From contig JAQDQK010000002.1 in assembly GCA_027658995.1 (NCBI GenBank), positions 267,692 through 331,691 on the forward strand: a stretch of DNA of 64,000 nt. Direction: 5' to 3'. The notes below the pieces were generated by a model that saw only the letters and a program-made list of their open reading frames with translations, was not told where the DNA came from and did not search any database. The stretch comes from Propionibacteriaceae bacterium AM104-82 (GTDB lineage Bacteria; Actinomycetota; Actinomycetes; Propionibacteriales; Propionibacteriaceae). A program made the translations under genes and the position numbers. Positions 57,247 to 64,000 of this stretch are shown here, piece after piece (positions within the stretch are counted from its first letter, which is position 1; each line of letters begins with the position of its first letter).

Positions 57247-59618
57247 GCCGCCTCCCATCCGAGCATCCGGGCGACGGCCGCGAGGCCCGGGGCCGCCGCG
57301 TGCAGGTCCCAGTCGCCCTGGGTTTCGTCGGTCCTGGTGCCCCGCGAGACCTGCTCGCCGATCATCCTGCGCTCCGGCTTGGAGAACTCGGCGAAGGTGC
57401 GCCTGAGCAGCGGCAACAGGTCGTCGAACGCCTGCGTCGTGACGGCGTCGACCCAGCCGTCGACCAGCGCCAGCAGGCCGGGGTCGTGGACGAGAATGAT
57501 GGCCGACCCCGCAAGGAAGCCGTCGAGCCAGCCCGCCGAGTCCGCCGGGTCGAGGACCGGCGAGAGCCACGTGCTCATCCGCCGTGCGACCTCGTCACGG
57601 TCGACGCGGCCGGCGTCGAGCAGCATCCGGGTGGCTCGTCCGGCGAGTCGGCCGGGCACCCGGTCGTGGTCGGCGACGACGCCGAGTGCCGTGTACCACT
57701 GGCCGAGGAGCCCATCGTCCTGGATCAGGCTCAGCCCCGCGTGCGCCGACGCGACTGCCTTGACCAGCGCCGCTGCGGACTCCTCGTCGATGCCGACGCC
57801 TGCCGTCGGGAGGCCGACGCAGCATCGAGCGACGATGGCGCGCAGCACGGTGTCAACCTCGCTGGTGTCGACGCCGCGCACGGTGCTGTAGCGGATCACC
57901 TGTGCGAGCGGTTCGACGGCCAGCAGCAGGCCCGGGACGTCGGTGTTGACCGCGGATCGTTGGGCAAGGGCCTGAACGACGTCGTGCACCGGCAGCGCCG
58001 CGGTCAGGCACTTGGAGATCAGGTTCGACAGCGCGGCGAGTGAGGTCGCCTCGGCAGCGAGTTCGGCGGCCTTGGCGATGGCCGCCGACTCGACGGTGGT
58101 GCCGTACAGGCTGGCCTCGACGACGGCGACCGCCAACTCGGGCGTCCATTCGAGCGTCCACGGTTCCTTGAACGTGCCCGTGGTGCGCACAGCGTAGTTC
58201 GGGGTTCCCCAGTCGATGCCGAGGACGGCGAGTCGGTGCAGCAGGATCGACCTGGCGAGCCCACCGGGGGTGCGGAGGTCGAGGTTGAGGTTCTGCGCCG
58301 CGGCGCTCTGCTTGAGACGCGTGGACTTCTGCGCCGCCGCCAGGTCTGCGGCCAGCGGAACCAGCGGGACCCGCTCAGGAACGGAGCCGAGTTCGTGACC
58401 GACGACCAGTTGCTCGTGGACGAGGCTGAGCGGCAGCGGGTTGCCGTCGGCCAGGACGCTCAACGCCGCGTCGTTCAGTTCGGCCAGGCCCGCGCTTGGG
58501 CGTCCGCGCAGCGACGCGAGGGCCGTGGCGAGGCGGGCGGCCTCGACCACCGACGCGGTGGACGCGTCGATCCCCTGGGCGCGCAGTTCTCTGGCGACCC
58601 GCACCAGCCAACTCATCGCGACGTCATGCTCGGCGCCGGAGGCCCAGTGGTCGAACAGGTGCCGGTACCAGCCGGGCGACGTGACGCCCGCGCCGTAGCC
58701 GGACTCGTAGCTGAGCCGCGAGGCCGTCCACGGCACCCAGGCGACCGACGCCTTCAGCTTCGGCAGCCCCCGCAGAAGCCGGTTGTCCTGGCTGATCGAC
58801 GGGAAGCTCGCAGGGTCGAGCGCCGGGGCGTGCCACGCGCCGCACACCACGACGATGCGTTCGCGGCCCTCCTTGATCGACTGCCGCAGCACCTTGCGCA
58901 TCGCGGCCTCGCGGACGGCGGTCATGGTCGCGCCGACGGGGTCGCTGAGGGCGTCGACGTCGAGGGTCCCGTCATCCAGGATCGGCGGTCGGGCATCGTC
59001 CTCGTCCGCCCGGAGTTCGGAGATGGATTCCCGGATGGCCGCGAAACGCTCGAGCACCGAATCCGTGCGCTGCTCGACGGCGTCCTCCCACCACCGCTCG
59101 GGGTCGTCGTAGCCTGCCGCGGTGGCCAGCGCCGTGATCGGGTCGGAGGGCGCCCGCCTGATCCGCTCCTCGGCGGGGCGGTCGTCGGGTCCACCGGCTG
59201 CGTCGGTTTCCTGGTCGACGGCGTCGGATTCACCCTCATCCTCGGGCGCCGCGGCCCCCGCGAAGCGCCGCTGCTGCTCCTCCGCGACGCCGTCCCGGAT
59301 GGCGAGCGCGTGGATGGCGGGCAGGTCGAGGAAGCGCTGCTCGACTCCGTGGCTGGCGGCCCAGCGCATCGCGACCCACTCTGGAGAGAAGCTGGCGACG
59401 GGGTAGAAGCTCGACAGGCGTGGCCGATCCGCCGCGTAGACGAGCGCCGCGACGGGTGGCACCAGGTCAGGATCGCCCGCCAGGTCGTTCAGCTCGTCGA
59501 GTTCGGGCGCCCCCTCGATCAGCACCAGGTCGGGGCGCAGCTCGTCGAGCGCCTCCGCGACCGACCGGGCGGAGCCGGGGCCGTGATGCCGGATCCCGAG
59601 GACGTGGACGTCGGGCAT
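57243..59618 (-). CDS. DUF5682 family protein (YehM-like, possible TraB/EreA-fold enzyme)
   Basis: The 791-residue protein opens with HVLGIRHHGPGSARSV (H11, H12, S16), then PDLVLIEGAPELD (E35), and later has RIVVVCGAWHAPAL. A histidine pair, a glutamate in a V-L-x-E context and a later G-x-x-H recall the catalytic layout of the TraB/ChaN/EreA superfamily; that link is inference. An acidic, low-complexity insert (about 155-200) and a long helical C-terminal half follow. It is coupled to MoxR upstream (1-bp gap) and vWA downstream (4-bp overlap). Confidence 0.85.
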   Translation of the reverse strand: MPDVHVLGIRHHGPGSARSVAEALDELRPDLVLIEGAPELDELNDLAGDPDLVPPVAALVYAADRPRLSSFYPVASFSPEWVAMRWAASHGVEQRFLDLPAIHALAIRDGVAEEQQRRFAGAAAPEDEGESDAVDQETDAAGGPDDRPAEERIRRAPSDPITALATAAGYDDPERWWEDAVEQRTDSVLERFAAIRESISELRADEDDARPPILDDGTLDVDALSDPVGATMTAVREAAMRKVLRQSIKEGRERIVVVCGAWHAPALDPASFPSISQDNRLLRGLPKLKASVAWVPWTASRLSYESGYGAGVTSPGWYRHLFDHWASGAEHDVAMSWLVRVARELRAQGIDASTASVVEAARLATALASLRGRPSAGLAELNDAALSVLADGNPLPLSLVHEQLVVGHELGSVPERVPLVPLAADLAAAQKSTRLKQSAAAQNLNLDLRTPGGLARSILLHRLAVLGIDWGTPNYAVRTTGTFKEPWTLEWTPELAVAVVEASLYGTTVESAAIAKAAELAAEATSLAALSNLISKCLTAALPVHDVVQALAQRSAVNTDVPGLLLAVEPLAQVIRYSTVRGVDTSEVDTVLRAIVARCCVGLPTAGVGIDEESAAALVKAVASAHAGLSLIQDDGLLGQWYTALGVVADHDRVPGRLAGRATRMLLDAGRVDRDEVARRMSTWLSPVLDPADSAGWLDGFLAGSAIILVHDPGLLALVDGWVDAVTTQAFDDLLPLLRRTFAEFSKPERRMIGEQVSRGTRTDETQGDWDLHAAAPGLAAVARMLGWEAA

Positions 59619-59619
59619 G

Positions 59620-60726
59620 TCAGTGCGCGGCCTCGAGGTCGCGGCAGGCGCGGTACAGGTCGGCCCACTCCGGACGGCCACGCACGACCGTCTCCAGGTA
59701 CTCCTGCCAGATGACGGTGTCCTGGACGGGATCCTTGACGACTGCCCCGACGAGCCCGGCGGCCACCTCCTCGGCGCCCACCCTCCCCTCACCGAAGTGC
59801 GCCGCGAGGCTCAGCCCGCTGGTCATCACCGAGATCGCCTCCGCCGTCGACAGGGTGGAGCTTGGCGACTTGATGGTGGTGCGCCCGTCCGCCGTCTGGC
59901 CGGAGCGCAGTTCGCGCATGACCGTGACGACGCGGCGGATCTCGGACAGCTCCGCGAGGTCGGTTGGCAGTTCCAGCGAGCGGCCGAGCGAGGCGACGCG
60001 GGTCTGGACGATCTCGATCTCCTGGTCGAGCGAGTCCGGCAGCGGAAGCACGACGGTGGTGAAGCGGCGGCGCAGAGCCGAGGACAGGTCATTGACGCCC
60101 TTGTCGCGGTTGTTGGCGGTGGCGATCAGGTTGAAGCCGCGGCGGGCCTGCACCTCGGTGTCGAGTTCGGGGATGGGAAGGGTCTTCTCGGAGAGGATCG
60201 TGATGAGCGAGTCCTGAACGTCGGCGGGGATGCGGGTCAGTTCCTCGACGCGGACGAGGCCGCCGTCGGCCATCGCGCGCATCACAGGTCCGGGGACGAG
60301 CGCCGCCTCCGACGGCCCCTCTGCAAGGAGCCGCGCGTAGTTCCATCCGTACCGGATGGCCTCCTCGGGCGTGCCAGCGGTGCCCTGCACGACGAGGGTC
60401 GAGTTGCCGCTGATCGCCGCGGCCAGGTGTTCGGAGACCCACGACTTGGCGGTGCCTGGCACGCCGAGCAGCAGCAGCGCGCGGTCGGTGGCGAGCGAGG
60501 CGATGGCGATCTCGATGAGCCGACGGCTGCCGAGGTACTTGGCGCTGATCTCGGTGCCGTCCTTCAGCGTGCCGCCCAGCAGGTAGGTCGACACGGCCCA
60601 CGGTGAGAGCCTCCACTGCGGGGGGCGGGGCCGGTCGTCGACGGCGGCCAGCGCTGCCAGTTCGTCGGCGTAGGCCTGCTCGGCGTGGGCGCGGAGAACC
60701 TGGTCGGTGCTGTCGGGTGTCGTCAC
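59620..60726 (-). CDS. MoxR-type AAA+ ATPase (YehL-like)
   Basis: The 368-residue ATPase has Walker A LLGVPGTAKSWVSEHL (K94), a Walker B-like LVRVEELTRIPADVQDSLI (VEE in place of the usual DE), sensor 1 NLIATANNRDKGVNDLSSALRRRF with the arginine finger, and SAEAISVMTSG in the lid. MoxR proteins are chaperone-like ATPases that work with vWA proteins. It overlaps the DUF5691 gene by 4 bp and is followed by DUF5682. Confidence 0.92.
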   Translation of the reverse strand: MTTPDSTDQVLRAHAEQAYADELAALAAVDDRPRPPQWRLSPWAVSTYLLGGTLKDGTEISAKYLGSRRLIEIAIASLATDRALLLLGVPGTAKSWVSEHLAAAISGNSTLVVQGTAGTPEEAIRYGWNYARLLAEGPSEAALVPGPVMRAMADGGLVRVEELTRIPADVQDSLITILSEKTLPIPELDTEVQARRGFNLIATANNRDKGVNDLSSALRRRFTTVVLPLPDSLDQEIEIVQTRVASLGRSLELPTDLAELSEIRRVVTVMRELRSGQTADGRTTIKSPSSTLSTAEAISVMTSGLSLAAHFGEGRVGAEEVAAGLVGAVVKDPVQDTVIWQEYLETVVRGRPEWADLYRACRDLEAAH

Positions 60727-62267
60727 GGTGTCTCCTTGGCTGTGATGAAGGCGTCGAGGATGCTGTCTCTGAGGGTGTGGAACTGCAGAATGGTGAGCAG
60801 TTTGGCCCGGACCTTGGCCTGGTTGTCACGGTCCTTGACGGGGCGGGCGAGCAGTTCGCGGATCAGGGGAACGGTCCCCGGGCCGAGGCCTGCGATCAGG
60901 ATCCCGTCGAACAGGTAGACGAGCCGGGACTCGTCCTGTGAGTCGCCCAACCGTCGAAGGACCCGCTCCGTGACGTCGGGCGACCAGGGGCGGGGCAGCC
61001 GCCTGAGCGTCTCGGTGATGATCTGGGGAGCCTGCTCGTGCCTGCCGAGGTTGTCGGCGAGCCACCGCTCGCGGACCGCAGGCGACATGGCCGCAACGAC
61101 GTCCGCGTCCCTGGTCTCCCCGGCGACGGCGTCCGCCCACTCGCTGTCGCCCGAGTCTCCGATCATCAACTCGAAGGCTTCGCGGTCTGACGGGGAAAGA
61201 TCGAGTGCCGCCACGACGTCGCGGCGCTTCATGCCCGATACCTGGGACCAGACGTCCAACGGCGAGGACCTGATCAGGAACTTGAGCCAGTACGGGGCCT
61301 GTCCGGTCACGGTCGGGTCGGGGGCGGCGAGACCGTCGCGGACGCCCGCCTCGTCGACCCCCTGGGGGAGGATCAGCCTGATCTTCGTCGGGCGGAGCAT
61401 CCGTTTCTCGACCTGGATGAGGGGCGCGAGCCTTTCGCCCATCCGGTGCATGAGTCGCGATCCGGGGAGCCTCCGGAGCAGCGATGAGGCTTGGGAGCGC
61501 ACGGCCTTGGCACGGTCATCGAGTGCGGCCTCGAGGAAGTCCTCGTCGGCGAGCGTCATGGCCTCGCCCAGGACGGTGAGGTGCTCCTCGCGTGCCTTCG
61601 CGGGCAGCTTCGCCCAATGCGCCGCGAGCAGATCGCGTCCGCGGTCGGGGTCGGTGTTGCGCAGTCGTCGCAGTTCGATGGAGGCTGCGGCCCGGTCGAG
61701 AGTCGGCCAGGACCGGACGAGTTCCTCGACGTCTTCGGGCGGGACCGTCTCCTGGAGCGCGTCCCGGCTGGCGACGGTCGAGGCGACCAGTCGGGGATGG
61801 AACATGGAGGCGAGCCAGCGTCCGCGTTCCCCCCAGCAGTTACTGAGGGGCTGCCTCATGCTGGTGTCCCGGAGCGCGAGCGCCGCCAACTCGGGGACCA
61901 GCGAGGGCCCCAGGATCGCGTTGTGCCTGGCGCAGGCGAGCAGCCAGCCGAGGATCAGGTCGTCGCGCAGTTCCCCGCTGACCGGGCTCTGGTGGAGGAG
62001 CAGGCCCAACAGTCGCTGCGCCTCCGGGGGGGCGTAGGGGCGCGTCTCCGGTGGCGCCGGTTCGGTCGGCCTCCCCTGGATCGCCCGGGCGCCGCCCCTG
62101 CTGAGCACGTCGAAGAGGGCCGCCTGGTCGAGCAGCAGTTCGGTCTCTTCAGGGGGAGTTCCGAGGCCCGCCGGGGCGTGCGCGGGTGCGCGCCGGCTGG
62201 TGCCGACGAGCGCTGAGGTGCGCAGCGCCGTCGCCCAGGCGCCGACCTCCATGGCGTTGTGGATCAC
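60723..62267 (-). CDS. DUF5691 family protein (helical-repeat partner)
   Basis: The 514-residue protein is almost entirely alpha-helical, with recurring helix pairs (for example LEAALDDRAKAVRSQASSLLRRLPGSRL and PWSPDVTERVLRRLGDSQDESRLVYLFDGIL) that look like HEAT/ARM-type repeats. This suggests a scaffold or adaptor. The GTG start overlaps the SWIM gene stop (GTGA), and its own stop overlaps the MoxR start. No catalytic motif is visible. Confidence 0.85.
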   Translation of the reverse strand: MIHNAMEVGAWATALRTSALVGTSRRAPAHAPAGLGTPPEETELLLDQAALFDVLSRGGARAIQGRPTEPAPPETRPYAPPEAQRLLGLLLHQSPVSGELRDDLILGWLLACARHNAILGPSLVPELAALALRDTSMRQPLSNCWGERGRWLASMFHPRLVASTVASRDALQETVPPEDVEELVRSWPTLDRAAASIELRRLRNTDPDRGRDLLAAHWAKLPAKAREEHLTVLGEAMTLADEDFLEAALDDRAKAVRSQASSLLRRLPGSRLMHRMGERLAPLIQVEKRMLRPTKIRLILPQGVDEAGVRDGLAAPDPTVTGQAPYWLKFLIRSSPLDVWSQVSGMKRRDVVAALDLSPSDREAFELMIGDSGDSEWADAVAGETRDADVVAAMSPAVRERWLADNLGRHEQAPQIITETLRRLPRPWSPDVTERVLRRLGDSQDESRLVYLFDGILIAGLGPGTVPLIRELLARPVKDRDNQAKVRAKLLTILQFHTLRDSILDAFITAKETP

Positions 62268-63556
62268 GACGCGATCACCCGCCCGGAGAGGGAGACGCTC
62301 AGAATGCGCAGGCGTCCGTCCTCCAACTCACCGAACAGGTCGACGCTCTGACCGCCGGTCATCGCCAGGAGGAGTTCGATGTTGGTCTCGGGGTCGAGCA
62401 GTGCGCCCACTCCGTCGCGGTCGAGGACCGCTGGCGGTTCGGCCTGCAGCCAGACGTCGTTGAGGCAGACCGGGTGCCGGGTGCGCCACGGGGCGACGGC
62501 CAGCGCGGAGGCGGCGTCGCTGAGGGCCTGCACGGTCGTCGTCCCCTGTCCGAGCCGGTCCGCGGGGGCCAGAGCCTCGGGCGTGTCGACGATGAGGGCC
62601 CGCTGTGGCGCGTTCCCGGGGTAGAAGGCGAGCGTCGCGCTGATCCGCGCACCCGAGAGTTGCGGAACGCCGAGGTTCTGCCCGGGCCCTGCGGTCTCCA
62701 GGATCAGCGCCAGTTCGCCGTCGTCGGCGCGCAGCCAGGTGCGCTGCTGCTGGAGCGGGCCGTTGTCGCTGCGGTGGGCGCCCATCACCTGCCACTGCGC
62801 GGTGCGGGTCCGGCCCTCCCGGACCTGTTCCGTCGGGGTGGTCAGCCCGAGCGCCGAGCGGAGGTCGGCCGCGTCGGCGTCGGAGAGTTGGTCGCGTCGC
62901 TTCCAGGCCTGGGTCAGGAGCCGCAGCCGTCCGATGTGGCACAGCATGTGCTCGGCCCAGTCGTCGCGGCTGAGCGCTTCCTCGCCAAGGGTGCGGACGC
63001 GGTCCGCGAGGCCGGGAAGTTGCGCGTCGACGAGGCGTGCGGCGGCGCGGTCCCAGTAGGCGTACGGCTGGGCCCTCGCCGCGGCCAGGCCACCCCTGAC
63101 GAGGTCGGCGAGCCAGACGGTGAAGTCGTCGACCCCGACGTCCATCTTTGCGACCCGCTCGGCGAGCCGCTTGGCCTGGGCCGCTGGGTCGGCCGGGGTC
63201 TCGGATCTCTTGGCCTTCGCCTCGGCCTTCTCGCTTCGCTGCTCAGCCCAGTCCTTGGCGAACTCCGCCATCGCGGCGCCGTCGCCGATGACGCCGCGCG
63301 CCCACAGCAGCAGCAGCGCGATGGCGTGCTTGCACGGGAACTTCCGGCTGGGGCAGGAACAGCGGTAGGCGGGGGCGACGACGTCGACGCTGGTCTGATA
63401 CGGCGTCTTGCCTGACCCTTGGCACTTTCCCCAGATGAGGACCTCGTTCGCGCCGGTCTCGGCCCAGGGGCCGGGAACCGCGAGCTTCCTGCCAGCGGCG
63501 ATGGATGAGGCGTCGGGGGCTGCGGCAAGCACCTGTTCCTCTGTCCACCTGCTCAT
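62264..63556 (-). CDS. SWIM zinc-finger protein (YehQ-like)
   Basis: The 430-residue protein carries a canonical SWIM finger C-x-C-x6-C-x-H (C66, C68, C75, H77 in YRCSCPSRKFPCKHAIALLLL). A helical region and a beta-rich C-terminal half follow (LALILETAGPGQNLG, VCLNDVWLQAEPPAV). SWIM fingers bind DNA or proteins. It is the first gene of the cassette, so the promoter should lie in 63557-63640, but I see no clear -10 box or ribosome binding site. Confidence 0.9.
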   Translation of the reverse strand: MSRWTEEQVLAAAPDASSIAAGRKLAVPGPWAETGANEVLIWGKCQGSGKTPYQTSVDVVAPAYRCSCPSRKFPCKHAIALLLLWARGVIGDGAAMAEFAKDWAEQRSEKAEAKAKRSETPADPAAQAKRLAERVAKMDVGVDDFTVWLADLVRGGLAAARAQPYAYWDRAAARLVDAQLPGLADRVRTLGEEALSRDDWAEHMLCHIGRLRLLTQAWKRRDQLSDADAADLRSALGLTTPTEQVREGRTRTAQWQVMGAHRSDNGPLQQQRTWLRADDGELALILETAGPGQNLGVPQLSGARISATLAFYPGNAPQRALIVDTPEALAPADRLGQGTTTVQALSDAASALAVAPWRTRHPVCLNDVWLQAEPPAVLDRDGVGALLDPETNIELLLAMTGGQSVDLFGELEDGRLRILSVSLSGRVIAS

Positions 63557-64000
63557 GGCACGGCCCGGTCGTCGGTGAACATCAGGGTGGGCACGGGCCC
63601 ATTCTGCCCAGTCAGGGGTGCACCGCGCGGGATCCGCGAGTCTTTCCTGGGTCGCCCGGACACCCTCCCCGCGGCCCGGCTCTCGGCCCCAGCGGCCCGC
63701 AGGGTTCGGGCATCCGCCGGTTGAGCCGCGCCGAGGCGCGAAGCGCCGCAACGCCCGCCGACCGCGGGTTGAGCCGCGCCAAGGCGCGCAGCGCCGCAAC
63801 GCCCGCCGACCATGGGTTGAGCCGCGCCAAGGCGCGAAGCGCCGCAGCTCGTGTCGAAACCAACCAACCCGCGCCCACGCAGGGACCCGACCCCAGATCG
63901 CGGACACCTCACGAAGGTTTCGACCGATGCCAGCCGCTCCGCGCCTGCCATGGCTCAACCAGCGGTCCCGTCGGTTGAGCCGCGCCAAGGCGCGAAGCGC
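63557..64000. other. 444-bp gene-free stretch at the window end, mostly repeats
   Basis: After about 160 bp of unique sequence, which must hold the cassette promoter, the stretch consists of the 48-bp tandem repeats and a GGTTTCGACC element. Frames through it only translate the repeats. Confidence 0.65.
63719..64000. repeat. 48-bp tandem repeats plus a GGTTTCGACC...GGCTCAACC element
   Basis: Three 48-bp units starting GGTTGAGCCGCGCC lie at 63719, 63767 and 63815. A fourth, cut by the window end, starts at 63973. Between them, 63916-63962 is a copy of the GGTTTCGACCGATG...CATGGCTCAACC element with arms CCAG and CTGC. The third unit ends in GTCGAAACC, linking the two repeat types. Confidence 0.8.

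Noticed and set aside
63719-63990. Repeat protein gene coded by the 48-bp units
   Set aside because: Several frames are open only because the period is divisible by three; no start, ribosome site or codon preference supports a gene.

Overview
The window is GC-rich with strong third-position GC bias, dense coding, many 1-4 bp gene overlaps and many start codons 6-7 nt downstream of a TANNNT-like -10 box (leaderless transcription). A tRNA-Ser, a small SRP RNA upstream of dnaX, a DtxR/IdeR-type iron box, a mycothiol-family DinB protein, a succinyl-CoA:acetate CoA-transferase and cobalamin-assembly genes together point to a high-GC actinobacterium, most likely Propionibacteriaceae (Tessaracoccus-like). 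The taxonomic call is inference.

Layout. 1-3.7 kb: partial dnaX, SRP RNA, asparaginase, tRNA-Ser and a small unknown gene. 3.7-9 kb: a response regulator/histidine kinase pair divergent from an ABC exporter, with a palindrome between them, then an iron-regulated siderophore-interacting protein coupled to a 2H phosphoesterase. 9-18.7 kb: methyltransferases, cobU/cobS, an HtrA protease, serB, two paralogous membrane proteins, a histidine phosphatase and the CoA-transferase. 18.7-23.5 kb: MarC, then L-2-hydroxyglutarate oxidase divergent from a FAD/Fe-S 2-hydroxyacid dehydrogenase, with a GntR-type palindrome between them. 23.7-29.6 kb: a sugar ABC importer with an intracellular GH5 glycosidase and a ROK repressor. 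29.6-37 kb: a nitrilase and aminotransferase facing each other, an SPFH/ribbon-helix-helix operon behind a long palindrome, a small alarmone synthetase, a WYL regulator with a DinB-type protein, an M20 amidohydrolase and mgsA. 37-42.6 kb: a second sugar importer led by a ROK repressor fused to a Gfo/Idh/MocA dehydrogenase. 42.7-51.4 kb: a stand-alone DNA ligase, a DinB protein, lipoproteins, a secreted intradiol dioxygenase, a PemK-like protein, the metNIQ methionine importer and a polysaccharide deacetylase. 51.5-56 kb: lipoproteins, a HAD phosphatase, PPK2 and a methyltransferase, interspersed with repeat arrays. 56-63.6 kb: a five-gene translationally coupled cassette (SWIM zinc finger, DUF5691, MoxR AAA+, DUF5682, vWA).

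The most interesting items are the coupled SWIM/DUF5691/MoxR/DUF5682/vWA cassette, the ROK-dehydrogenase fusion heading its own transport operon, and a family of intergenic repeats whose variable arms change in a compensatory way. No prophage, transposase, CRISPR array or rRNA was seen. All protein names rest on reading motifs and recalled family knowledge; no database search was run.
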